Assembly (NCBI GenBank): GCA_009778415.1
Contig: WRJV01000205.1
Location: 1-6,992 of the forward strand
DNA length: 6,992 nt
Reading direction: 5' to 3'
Source: Clostridiales bacterium
Lineage (GTDB): Bacteria > Bacillota > Clostridia > Peptostreptococcales > Anaerovoracaceae
In this document: positions 1 to 6,570 of the stretch, in pieces
Layout of the letters: every line of letters begins with the position of its first letter
Numbering within the stretch: the stretch's first letter is position 1
Made by a program: the position numbers and the translations under genes
The notes under the pieces: generated by a model
Told to the model about the DNA's origin: nothing
The model's database searches: none
Seen by the model: only the letters and a program-made list of their open reading frames with translations

Positions 1-2
1 TA

Positions 3-131
3 AAAGAGATATTGGGCACAAAAGTCACTTTGAAGCACAGAGGGAAAGGCGGAAAACTTGAAATAGGGTACTTCAGCCAAGAAGAACTTGAACGGCTGAT
101 CGATATTTTCAGAACCATAAAGGCTATATAA
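3..131 (+). CDS. parB: ParB/Spo0J-type chromosome partition protein, C-terminal fragment (5' end outside window)
   Basis: Reading from base 3 gives 42 residues ending in TAA at 129-131; the gene begins before the window. The fragment starts KEILGTKVTLKHRGKGGKL and ends with a helical stretch (EELERLIDIF). A basic Gly/Lys strand followed by an acidic-hydrophobic helix is the usual end of ParB/Spo0J/Noc proteins and forms their C-terminal dimerisation domain, which also binds DNA non-specifically. The CTP-binding, helix-turn-helix and parS-recognising parts are not in view, so ParB and its paralogue Noc cannot be told apart with certainty. In Firmicutes this gene usually lies near oriC, often just after parA/soj. 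No terminator hairpin follows, so reading into the next gene is possible. The family call rests on this short tail only. Confidence 0.8.
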   Translation, partial: KEILGTKVTLKHRGKGGKLEIGYFSQEELERLIDIFRTIKAI

Positions 132-170
132 AATGTAAGAAAATATTAAAAAAGATTATGGGCAAAACTG

Positions 171-179
171 TGATATAAT
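171..179 (+). promoter_or_regulatory. Extended -10 promoter for the exporter-ogt operon
   Basis: The bases TGATATAAT fit an extended -10 element: TG, one base, then a perfect TATAAT at 174-179. At 16-17 bases upstream there is no TTGACA-like -35 box (151-156 is AAAGAT), which is tolerated in extended -10 promoters. Transcription would start near 186, leaving a leader of about 34 bases before the start codon at 220. It lies in the 88-base gap after parB and is the only convincing promoter seen on the + strand. Sigma-A type use is inferred from consensus. Confidence 0.7.
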
Positions 180-203
180 CAACTCTTGTACGAGGGAATT
201 CAA

Positions 204-215
204 AAGGAGAAGGAG
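204..215 (+). promoter_or_regulatory. Double Shine-Dalgarno site before the adaptor gene
   Basis: Two AAGGAG copies sit back to back (204-209 and 210-215), 10 and 4 bases before the ATG at 220. The upstream copy has the more normal spacing. Together they support translation from 220, and therefore the long charged N-terminus of the protein. Confidence 0.75.
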
Positions 216-219
216 CGGC

Positions 220-1413
220 ATGGGGGATAAAAAGGAAAAGGAAGATAAAGCAGTAAAGGCGGCAAAGGCAACAAAGATAGTCAACCAGTCGGAAAATACC
301 GAGGTGTTCGTGCGCACGAACGCAGGCCGGAAGAGGGGCAAAGCTTCCAAAGCGAAGATATTCATCGCTTTGGGGGTTGTTATTGCGCTACTGGCTGGCC
401 TCGGGTATTTTATGTCGACCCGGAATACTGAGCACAGGCCGCTTGTCAGCGTAGGGGCTGTCGAGCTGATGGACCTGGAAGAAACAGTGTCTATCAGGGG
501 GACAATACAGGGTTCCGAATCAGCCGACGTCTCGTCGGCCCTGAACTACAAGATAACAGCGATCTATGTCAAGGAAGGCGACACTGTGAAGAAAGACCAG
601 GTGCTGGCGACACTGGATGTTAGCGACCTGCAAGACCAGTACAACAAAGCGGCGCTGGCGCTCAGGGAATCGACCCGCGCTTACGAGTCTGCCGAGGCGC
701 TCTATGAGGAAGGCGCCATGGCGAGGGAAGAGTACCTTAAGCTCAAGGCAGCCTACGACGGGGACAAGCTCAACATGTCTTCCTTCAACATTGCTGACAA
801 GAAAAACATAAAAAGCCCGATAAGCGGCACCGTGACCAGGGTCAACGTGAACGTTGGGCGTTACGCCAGCGACACGGAAAAAGGGCAGGCGATGTTTGTG
901 GTAGAAAACCTTGAGGACCTACAGATGAAAGTTAGGATTGGCGAATACGACATCAGCAAAATAAAAGTGGGGCAGGAAGTTACGATAACAGCGGACGTGC
1001 TGGGCAAGGAAAGCGTGGCAGGGGTCGTTTCCAGCATATCGCCAACAGGCGAGGAGAAAGACATGACCTCAAGCGAAAAAGTAATTCCTGTCGTAATCGA
1101 CATAGAGAAAAGCGACAAAAACCTCATCGCCGGAGTGACTGCAAAGGCGACGATACTCATAGACAGGCGTGATAACGTTCCGGCAATATCGTTTGACGCA
1201 ATCATCCAAGACCCCGAAACAGGCGACAACCTGGTTTTCGTCGTAGACGAGGAGGAGACGCTTAGGAGGGTAGCCGTCGAACTCGGGCTGGAGACCAACA
1301 TTTACGTTGAAGTATTGGGGGGCGCGTTGAAAGATGGGGAACAGGTAGTCCTTGCGCCAACCTTTGATCTGGAAGACGGAATGCTTGTTACGGTCAACAC
1401 GCCGGCAAACTGA
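220..1413 (+). CDS. MacA/YknX-like membrane fusion (adaptor) subunit of an ABC exporter
   Basis: This 397-residue protein is the extracytoplasmic adaptor of a MacB-type exporter. Residues 1-45 are very rich in Lys/Ala/Glu and should stay in the cytoplasm. One membrane helix follows (about 46-65, IFIALGVVIALLAGLGYFM). Two half-motifs make the lipoyl-like domain: 106-133 (with IYVKEGDTVKKDQVLATLD) and about 197-215 (IKSPISGTVTRVNVNVG). The helical hairpin between them is short, about 60 residues, as expected in a Gram-positive cell with no TolC to reach. A beta-barrel domain (about 231-315) and a membrane-proximal domain (318-397) complete the HlyD/MacA order. The start is set by the strong ribosome site. 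The ATPase gene follows after 8 bases and the permease after that, which fixes the role as adaptor. The family is known to export peptides, lipids or drugs; this substrate is unknown. The long basic tail is unusual. Confidence 0.9.
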   Translation: MGDKKEKEDKAVKAAKATKIVNQSENTEVFVRTNAGRKRGKASKAKIFIALGVVIALLAGLGYFMSTRNTEHRPLVSVGAVELMDLEETVSIRGTIQGSESADVSSALNYKITAIYVKEGDTVKKDQVLATLDVSDLQDQYNKAALALRESTRAYESAEALYEEGAMAREEYLKLKAAYDGDKLNMSSFNIADKKNIKSPISGTVTRVNVNVGRYASDTEKGQAMFVVENLEDLQMKVRIGEYDISKIKVGQEVTITADVLGKESVAGVVSSISPTGEEKDMTSSEKVIPVVIDIEKSDKNLIAGVTAKATILIDRRDNVPAISFDAIIQDPETGDNLVFVVDEEETLRRVAVELGLETNIYVEVLGGALKDGEQVVLAPTFDLEDGMLVTVNTPAN

Positions 1414-1421
1414 GGTGACTG

Positions 1422-2132
1422 ATGAACCCTGAAACGACAGAGATAATAAAGCTGCAAAACCTAGACAAGACGTACAGGAACGGGAACATTTCCGTTGCAG
1501 CGCTGAAAAAGGTTAATATAACAATAAATTATGGCGAGTTTGTTGCTATCATGGGGGCTTCCGGATCGGGAAAGTCAACGCTGATGAACATACTCGGCTG
1601 CCTCGACCGGCCTACCGGGGGCGACTACTTTCTTGAAGGGATTGACATTAAGGAAAAAACAGACGACCAGCTGTCTTTCATCAGAAACCAGAAAATCGGT
1701 TTCGTTTTCCAGTCTTTCAACCTGATACCGAGGACCAGCGCTTTCAAAAATGTGGAGCTTCCGATGATTTACGGGAAAATCCCCGCAAGGGACAGGAAGG
1801 ACCGGGCTGTTGCGCTGCTTGAAAGCGTGGGCCTCGGCGACCGCTACGAGCACATGCCAAACGAGCTTTCCGGTGGCCAGAAGCAGCGGGTCGCCATAGC
1901 CAGGGCGCTTGCGAACGAGCCCACCATCATACTTGCTGACGAGCCGACGGGAAACCTCGACTCAGTGTCGTCCATCGAAATACTGGAAATATTTACCAAA
2001 CTAAACAGGGACAACGGCAACACAGTAATAATAGTAACCCACGAGCCTGACATAGCGAAGTGTACAGACCGCACGATCACCTTCAAGGACGGTATCGTAG
2101 TAGAGGACGCGCGCAGAGAGGAGGCGGTCTGA
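1422..2132 (+). CDS. MacB/YknY-like ABC exporter ATP-binding protein
   Basis: A complete 236-residue ABC ATPase that powers the exporter from the cytoplasmic face. All motifs are intact: Walker A GASGSGKST at 45-53, Q-loop Gln97 (FVFQSFNLIP), signature LSGGQ at 149-153, Walker B IILADE ending at catalytic Glu174, D-loop GNLDS near 177-181, and switch His207 (IIVTHEPD). The sequence around the Q-loop and the phrase LADEPTGNLDS are typical of the LolD/MacB/FtsE branch, whose permeases have FtsX folds. Translation starts at ATG 1422 behind GAGGTGA (1412-1418), which overlaps the stop codon of the adaptor gene, suggesting coupled translation. Its own TGA shares one base with the ATG of the permease gene. 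Length and motifs give no sign of damage. Confidence 0.96.
   Translation: MNPETTEIIKLQNLDKTYRNGNISVAALKKVNITINYGEFVAIMGASGSGKSTLMNILGCLDRPTGGDYFLEGIDIKEKTDDQLSFIRNQKIGFVFQSFNLIPRTSAFKNVELPMIYGKIPARDRKDRAVALLESVGLGDRYEHMPNELSGGQKQRVAIARALANEPTIILADEPTGNLDSVSSIEILEIFTKLNRDNGNTVIIVTHEPDIAKCTDRTITFKDGIVVEDARREEAV
2117..2124 (+). promoter_or_regulatory. Shine-Dalgarno site that fixes the permease start
   Basis: AGAGGAGG lies 7 bases before the ATG at 2132, inside the 3' end of the ATPase gene. It favours this ATG over an in-frame ATG at 2060, which would add 24 residues rich in Arg and Gly that match nothing in the family. Confidence 0.8.
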
Positions 2133-3352
2133 TGCTGTTTTTGGAAAACATCAAATTGGCGCTTTCTGCCATAAGGGCGAACAAAATGCGGTCGTTCCTC
2201 ACGATGCTGGGCATCATCATCGGGATCAGTTCCGTTATAACCATCACTTCGATAGGCGCTTCTGCCCAAGCCATGATAAACAAGCAATTTGAAAGCCTTG
2301 AAGGAGGCTACATGGTCCTGATGATCAACTGGAGGAACACGGAAAGCATTGACTACTATGCGGACCTTTTCAGCTGGGACGACATCGAAGCCCTAAAAAA
2401 CCGGTTTCCCAGCTACATCAGGTACATTGAGCTTATGAACCTGGGAAACAGCAGCACCACTACCAAAGTCGGCAGGCTGGAAGCGACGCTGTCGCTCTAC
2501 GGTGCCGGCGCCGACTACAACAAGTTCGACAAGTCGATACAGATCATCCACGGCAGGATGATAAACCAAGGCGACGTGGATGCGGGCAGGGAAAACATAG
2601 TTATCGACGTGAGGGCGGCAAGGCAGCTTTTCAACAAGGAAAACGTAGTCGGGGCGACGCTGCCGGCAACTATCTACGGAGACGAAAAGGACCTTACGAT
2701 CGTAGGCGTCTATGAAACGCCGCCTTCGATTTTTTCGGGCCTGATGGTGGAGACAAGCTATACGTGCTACGTCCCTATTTCGCTGATGCTTGGAAGCGAC
2801 GCCAGGTCGGCTTACATCGAAATATTCGCCAGCGACAAAGACGACCCGATAGTGCAGGCTGAAGCGTTCTTGTCCTACATCACAAAGGTGAAGAACAAGC
2901 CGGCCGACTTTTACATGTACCAGTCGGCAGACGAGCAGATATCGCAGGTCAACACAGTGCTCGGGACGCTCTCCATCGCGCTGGGTGCCATCGCCGCCAT
3001 ATCGCTCTTGGTGGGCGGTATCGGGATAATGAACATCATGCTCGTTTCCGTCACTGAAAGGACTAGGGAAATAGGCATAAGGAAGTCGCTGGGGGCAAGG
3101 ACGAAGGACATCCTTACACAGTTCCTGATCGAAGCGATGATCCTTTCCAGCATAGGAGGCATCATCGGCATGGCTCTGGGCATGTCCCTTGCGGGGCTGG
3201 GAATGTCAGCGTTCGGGATAGGCGTTGTTATCCAGCCAATTGTCATAGTTGTTACAGTTATATTCTCAGCAGGGGTCGGAATGTTTTTCGGCATATTCCC
3301 GGCACGAAAAGCGGCAAAGCTCGACCCGATTGAGGCGCTGCGGTACGAATAG
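2132..3352 (+). CDS. MacB/YknZ-like ABC exporter permease (FtsX fold)
   Basis: A 406-residue integral membrane protein, close to the usual size of stand-alone MacB/YknZ permeases. It begins with an amphipathic stretch and TM1 (about 22-43, SFLTMLGIIIGISSVITITS). A long extracytoplasmic MacB-type core domain follows (about 50-275). Three more helices lie at about 280-305, 331-357 and 366-390. After TM2 comes the conserved cytoplasmic loop SVTERTREIGIRKSLGA (306-322), thought to contact the ATPase in this family, and the end FPARKAAKLDPIEALRYE is the typical FtsX-family C-terminus. The four-helix plan with the large domain between TM1 and TM2 fits a mechanotransmission exporter that works with the adaptor encoded upstream. 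Its ATG overlaps the ATPase stop codon by one base (TGATG). The ATPase and permease are separate here, unlike proteobacterial MacB. Confidence 0.94.
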   Translation: MLFLENIKLALSAIRANKMRSFLTMLGIIIGISSVITITSIGASAQAMINKQFESLEGGYMVLMINWRNTESIDYYADLFSWDDIEALKNRFPSYIRYIELMNLGNSSTTTKVGRLEATLSLYGAGADYNKFDKSIQIIHGRMINQGDVDAGRENIVIDVRAARQLFNKENVVGATLPATIYGDEKDLTIVGVYETPPSIFSGLMVETSYTCYVPISLMLGSDARSAYIEIFASDKDDPIVQAEAFLSYITKVKNKPADFYMYQSADEQISQVNTVLGTLSIALGAIAAISLLVGGIGIMNIMLVSVTERTREIGIRKSLGARTKDILTQFLIEAMILSSIGGIIGMALGMSLAGLGMSAFGIGVVIQPIVIVVTVIFSAGVGMFFGIFPARKAAKLDPIEALRYE

Positions 3353-3358
3353 GCATTC

Positions 3359-3366
3359 AGGAGGTG
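3359..3366 (+). promoter_or_regulatory. Shine-Dalgarno site for ogt
   Basis: AGGAGGTG is a near-perfect ribosome site in the 25-base gap after the permease gene. Its spacing of 11 bases to the ATG at 3378 is rather long. No closer in-frame start is present, and family alignment (a YYYDSPVGKIGIA start) supports 3378 over the in-frame ATG at 3249 inside the permease gene. Confidence 0.7.
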
Positions 3367-3377
3367 TTTGCAGGCAT

Positions 3378-3836
3378 ATGAAAAACTTGTACTATTACGA
3401 TTCGCCGGTCGGAAAGATTGGAATTGCAGAGGAAGACGGGGCTGTCACAGACCTGTTTTTCAAGGGGGAGGCTGTGCCGCAGGGGGCGCAGCTTGAGGAA
3501 ACAGCCTTGTTGAAAGAGGCGGGAAAGCAGATTGCCGAGTATTTCGGGAAAAAACGAAAGGCCTTCGACTTGCCGCTAAAGCTGGAAGGCACAGAGTTTC
3601 AAAAGAGGGACTGGCAGGAACTTCTCAAAATACCATACGGCGAGACCCGAAGCTACGGCGAGCTGGCCAAGGCCCTAGGCATACCGAAGGGTGCAAGGGC
3701 GGTAGGGCTTGCAAACAACCGCAACCGGATTTCCATAATCGTGCCTTGCCACAGGGTGGTGGGCGCAGACGGGAAGCTGGTCGGCTACGGGGGCGGGCTT
3801 CCGATTAAGGAATTTCTGCTGAACCTGGAAAAATAG
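3378..3836 (+). CDS. ogt: Methylated-DNA--[protein]-cysteine S-methyltransferase (O6-alkylguanine repair)
   Basis: This 152-residue protein removes alkyl groups from O6-alkylguanine (and O4-alkylthymine) in DNA by moving them to its own cysteine, a one-use suicide reaction. The active site is VPCHRV with acceptor Cys124. The N-terminal ribonuclease-like domain covers about 1-70. The C-terminal DNA-binding domain carries IPYGETRSYGELAKALG (85-101) and RAVG with Arg107, the likely base-flipping arginine. The active-site approach reads ANNRNRISIIVPCHRVVG, and GKLVGYGGGLPIKEFLLNLE closes the protein, as in short Ogt-type members. Family members usually have FQxxVW near 74-79; here it is FQKRDW, with Asp in the usually hydrophobic position. 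The gene follows the permease by 25 bases without its own clear promoter. It has no Ada-type regulatory domain. A direct tie to the exporter is not evident. Confidence 0.95.
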   Translation: MKNLYYYDSPVGKIGIAEEDGAVTDLFFKGEAVPQGAQLEETALLKEAGKQIAEYFGKKRKAFDLPLKLEGTEFQKRDWQELLKIPYGETRSYGELAKALGIPKGARAVGLANNRNRISIIVPCHRVVGADGKLVGYGGGLPIKEFLLNLEK

Positions 3837-3838
3837 CA

Positions 3839-4591
3839 TCAGGTACCAGACGGGACAGTCTCCACGAGCTTCGCTTGAAGCACCAGGCGCATGGTCTGGT
3901 CGCCCCCAGTGCAGGTCGATAAAGTGATGATGTGCCCGGAATCAGGCGGGCTGCCGACCTGAGTCACGGTTTTCGCGGCCATTTCCTGCAAATAGCTGGC
4001 GAAGGAGGCATCGCTTTCAAATCGTATCGTGTAGGTGTCGCTCGTAGCCAATGTCTCGTAGACAGCGAAAATCTCATAGACGAGGACGTCGCTTTTCCTT
4101 ATGACGTATATGTTCGTGCGCTGCTCTGCGTACTCCAGCTGCTTGTATTTTTTCAGGCTTCCGAACATCGTGTCGTTTCTCGTGTTGTGGCCGTATATCA
4201 CCGTGTTTTGGTCTGCAAAATCAGCGTCGTTGCGGTAGTCCTGGAAAATGCTGCCGAGTATGTTGGGCTTCTTGTCGAAGGTGGTGCGCAGGTAGGCGTT
4301 GTTGTCGGGGCCCCGCATGATCGGGTAGGAAATCGGAGTGTCCGGGATGAACAGCCACGCGATGATGTCGGGGTTTATGCTGTCAAGGGTAGCAAAATCA
4401 ATGGTTGGCCATGGATTGTCTGGAACCTCCACAGTTTCGACCGGAGGCTCGGTTATTACTTCTTGGCTTATGTTGTCGTAAGCAGACTGGCCGACGTGCA
4501 TCTGGTAGTAGGTCCATATTATTTTTGTAGCGCTTGCCAAAAAGGTGATCGTTGCAACGACGAATATCAGAGTTCTAACTTTTTTTGACAT
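3839..4591 (-). CDS. srtB: Class B sortase (cell-wall transpeptidase)
   Basis: A 250-residue membrane-anchored cysteine transpeptidase acting outside the cell. Sortases cut a C-terminal sorting signal on a secreted protein and join it to peptidoglycan or another protein. One N-terminal helix (about 7-27) anchors it, then a linker rich in Glu/Pro/Val (about 43-62) leads to the catalytic domain. The triad is visible: His135 in VIYGHNTRNDTMFGSL, Cys227 in TLSTCT and Arg235 in MRLVL. The phrases WLFIPDTPISYPI, ILGSIFQDYR and DQNTVIYGHN are class B marks. Start ATG 4591 has GGAGA at 4598-4602, six bases upstream. It lies 13 bases after pilT, so it looks like the last gene of the pilus operon. No protein in the window carries a C-terminal sorting signal, so its substrate is unknown. 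It converges on ogt with 2 bases between the stops. Confidence 0.93.
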   Translation of the reverse strand: MSKKVRTLIFVVATITFLASATKIIWTYYQMHVGQSAYDNISQEVITEPPVETVEVPDNPWPTIDFATLDSINPDIIAWLFIPDTPISYPIMRGPDNNAYLRTTFDKKPNILGSIFQDYRNDADFADQNTVIYGHNTRNDTMFGSLKKYKQLEYAEQRTNIYVIRKSDVLVYEIFAVYETLATSDTYTIRFESDASFASYLQEMAAKTVTQVGSPPDSGHIITLSTCTGGDQTMRLVLQAKLVETVPSGT

Positions 4592-4604
4592 TTTGATTCT
4601 CCAT

Positions 4605-5672
4605 TTATTTTAGGGCTGCTATCCTCCGCTCCAGCTGGTCCACATTGTAGGCGTATTTTACAGCTGTGTCGGACGCGATGGTGCCTCTTTTGTAAAGCTC
4701 GAATATCGACGCGTCCATGCTGACCATGCCTTCTGAGGAGGAAGACTGTATTACTGCATCTATCTGGTGTATCTTTGAATCCCTTATCATGTTCCTTATC
4801 GCGCTGTTCAAGTGCATTATCTCGAAGACAGGATGAAGCTTTCCGTCCTCGGCAAGGACAAGCTGCTGTGAAATCACGGTTTGCAGGACCATTGAAAGCT
4901 GTATCCTGATCTGCTGCTGCTGCCCGGGAGGGAACACGTCTATAATGCGGTCGATGGTGTTGACGGCGCCGACAGTGTGCAGGGTTGAAATGACCAGGTG
5001 CCCTGTTTCGGCGGCGGTCATTGCTGTCCTTATCGTGTCCAGGTCCCGCATTTCCCCAAGCAGGATGACGTCCGGCGCTTGGCGGAGGCACGCCCTGAGC
5101 GCCGTAATGTAGCTTTCCGTGTCGACGTTTATCTCGCGCTGGCTCACGACGCTCTTTTTGTTCCTGTGCAGGAACTCTATGGGGTCTTCTATAGTTATGA
5201 TGTGGGAATTGCGCACGGAGTTGATGGCGTCCACGACGTATGCCAGAGTCGTGGATTTGCCGTTGCCTGCAGGGCCCGTGACTAGGACCAGCCCCCGGGT
5301 CTTCCTTGACACCGAAAGCACTTCGTCGGGTATCCCGAGGGCTTTGAAATCAGGAAGGTCAAACCTGACGACCCTGATGACTGCTGCCATTGACCCGCGC
5401 TGCTTGTAAGTGCTCACGCGAAAACGGGACAAACCCTTGACCGAAAGGGAAAAATCGTCGTCGCCGACTTCAAGGTAGCGGGCTGGGGACCTCTCTGCAA
5501 GGGAATAAAGCTCGCTGACGAGCTGGTTCGCCTTGTCGGGCATCACCATTTCCTCGCTGACCGCACATATCACCCCGTCTATTTTTGCAGAAAGCCGCAG
5601 GCCTGATACTATGAACAGGTCCGATGCGCCAGTTTCTACAGCGTTGTTCAAAAAGGCTAATACGTTATCCAT
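4605..5672 (-). CDS. pilT: PilT-type type IV pilus retraction ATPase
   Basis: A 355-residue hexameric secretion ATPase that should drive pilus disassembly or twitching from the cytoplasmic side. The PAS-like N-terminal domain covers about 1-105 (ASDLFIVSGLRLSAKIDG near 16-33). In the RecA-like domain: Walker A GPAGNGKST at 133-141, the acidic Asp box IITIEDPIEF (158-167), Walker B DVILLGEMRD (201-210) and the His box TGHLVISTLHT (223-233). AIRNMIRDSKIHQI (291-304) matches the PilT-specific AIRNLIRE signature, separating it from PilB/GspE, and the tetracysteine zinc site of many PilB proteins is absent. The reading frame is open for 31 more codons upstream, but these lie largely inside the preceding gene. 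ATG 5672 has a modest GGGGG site six bases upstream and gives the family-typical start. The gene follows the pilin-like gene by 17 bases. PilB and PilC are not in the window. Confidence 0.93.
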   Translation of the reverse strand: MDNVLAFLNNAVETGASDLFIVSGLRLSAKIDGVICAVSEEMVMPDKANQLVSELYSLAERSPARYLEVGDDDFSLSVKGLSRFRVSTYKQRGSMAAVIRVVRFDLPDFKALGIPDEVLSVSRKTRGLVLVTGPAGNGKSTTLAYVVDAINSVRNSHIITIEDPIEFLHRNKKSVVSQREINVDTESYITALRACLRQAPDVILLGEMRDLDTIRTAMTAAETGHLVISTLHTVGAVNTIDRIIDVFPPGQQQQIRIQLSMVLQTVISQQLVLAEDGKLHPVFEIMHLNSAIRNMIRDSKIHQIDAVIQSSSSEGMVSMDASIFELYKRGTIASDTAVKYAYNVDQLERRIAALK

Positions 5673-5689
5673 CTGAAACCCCCATACCT

Positions 5690-6121
5690 TTATTCGAAAT
5701 CCTCGCCGTCCCAGACCATGATGGAATCGTCTGTTTCCCATTCTTGGGAATAGGTGGTCTTCCATTCCAGGACAACAGCCTTTCCCTTGTCAAGCCTTAA
5801 CCTGACGCGAAGGTCCTGCACGTCGCTCACCGGGCATGAATAGGAAGCAACGGCGGCAGCCCCTTCCTGCTCATACGAGATGTCAATGCCGCATGCCGAT
5901 TCGGGGAACCCGCCAGATCCGGCGATGCTTGCCTGGACGGCGGTCGCCAGGGCGTCGCCTTCATAATAGCCCTTGACGAAAGACGCGGTTTTGTCTGCCA
6001 GGAGCTTTTCCGCGTTTGATGCCGACAAGGTCAGCATTGCGAACACGGTCAGGCACAATACCGTGAAAATCATTATCAGGGAAACCGTCCCTACGCCTGT
6101 CCCTCGCGATCTTTGGTTCAT
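5690..6121 (-). CDS. Small pilin-like membrane protein without Glu+5 (possible minor pseudopilin)
   Basis: I do not recognise a named family for this 143-residue protein. It has a short basic start (MNQRSRGTGVG), a strongly hydrophobic segment at about 13-33 (TVSLIMIFTVLCLTVFAMLTL), then a helical stretch (about 36-66) and a beta-rich C-terminal domain ending in very acidic residues. This layout is that of type IV pilin-like proteins: basic leader, glycine, hydrophobic alpha1-N helix, globular domain. If cut after Gly11, residue +5 is Ile rather than Glu, as in GspK/PilX-type tip subunits. Cys77 and Cys96 could form a disulphide outside the cell. Its ATG overlaps the stop codon of the prepilin-like gene upstream (ATGA, 6118-6121), and a weak AGGGGG site lies at 6129-6134. 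A plain single-pass membrane accessory protein is the alternative. Confidence 0.75.
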   Translation of the reverse strand: MNQRSRGTGVGTVSLIMIFTVLCLTVFAMLTLSASNAEKLLADKTASFVKGYYEGDALATAVQASIAGSGGFPESACGIDISYEQEGAAAVASYSCPVSDVQDLRVRLRLDKGKAVVLEWKTTYSQEWETDDSIMVWDGEDFE

Positions 6122-6570
6122 AGCAGCGCCCCCTGGCCGGGCAAGGCCGATACAGGGATCGCAAAAATCACAGTGCCGTTTGCGTCGGCAACCGTCACGT
6201 TCGCGTCAATGCACCCGTTTTTTTCGGGCAGCCGCTCGATCGACGCAGTATAGAAAAAGCTCGGCTCAGACTCCGGCAAGATGCGCCAGTCAGAGTCAAA
6301 GCGAACCTCAACGGCACTGCCGCCGCCTGCCAAAGCCCCTCCGAGGAGGGCTGCGGTGTCCTGCAGGTCGCCGCCGGACGCCTTGAAGCATTCGGCGCAG
6401 TCCTGCGCCGATGATACGGCATGGTTGAGCCGGCTGCTCTCGGACGAGATTTGGTGCGCAGCGACGAATATCCTCAAGCAGATGGCAGAGGCCACTGCAA
6501 AGATCAATATTGCCAAAATGAGCTCTGTCAGGAACATCCCGGAGCCTGACGCGGCGCTGCGCTCCCTCAT
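6118..6570 (-). CDS. Type IV prepilin-like protein (minor pilin or pseudopilin)
   Basis: A 150-residue protein with an 11-residue leader (MRERSAASGSG) followed by MFLTELILAILIFAVASAI. Gly11 at -1 and Glu16 at +5 of the mature chain match the site cut and methylated by prepilin peptidase (PilD); Met12 would be the mature N-terminus. The hydrophobic helix at about 12-38 serves as membrane anchor and later as filament core. The remainder is a small globular domain with a Gly/Ala-rich loop near 77-84, a pair Cys58/Cys61 in QDCAECFKASGGD, and Cys120. The exact pilin class is not recognised; a minor pilin or pseudopilin is likelier than the major pilin because it sits with two other odd pilin-like genes and PilT. 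It starts within the stop codon of the upstream gene (ATGA, 6567-6570) and overlaps the next gene likewise. Confidence 0.85.
   Translation of the reverse strand: MRERSAASGSGMFLTELILAILIFAVASAICLRIFVAAHQISSESSRLNHAVSSAQDCAECFKASGGDLQDTAALLGGALAGGGSAVEVRFDSDWRILPESEPSFFYTASIERLPEKNGCIDANVTVADANGTVIFAIPVSALPGQGALL

Noticed and set aside
1210..1224. DPETG in the adaptor (residues 331-335), similar to a sortase PxTG motif
   Set aside because: It is internal, in the membrane-proximal domain, with no following hydrophobic helix and basic tail, so it is not a sorting signal.
861..1301. 146-codon open frame on the - strand inside the adaptor gene
   Set aside because: Ser/Thr-rich translation with no recognisable motif, opposite a clearly functional gene. 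It reflects the codon pattern of the + strand.
3240..3266. Possible internal promoter for ogt (TTGTCA with TATTCT)
   Set aside because: Spacing is only 15 bases and the -10 match is poor. It lies in an AT-richer stretch that encodes a permease helix.
2911..3294. 127-codon open frame on the - strand inside the permease gene
   Set aside because: The Met/Ile/Pro-rich pattern is the complement of the permease membrane helices and has no independent support.
3868..3881. GCTTC/GAAGC hairpin as terminator between the convergent operons
   Set aside because: The stem is only 5 base pairs, no T-run follows on either strand, and it lies in the srtB coding sequence.
3932..4588. 218-codon open frame on the + strand opposite srtB
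   Set aside because: It is fully antisense to a sortase with an intact catalytic triad, and its translation shows no domain or coherent membrane plan. It is a shadow frame.
6121..6150. LPGQG near the C-terminus of the prepilin-like protein as a possible sortase site
   Set aside because: The Thr is missing and only three residues follow, with no membrane tail.
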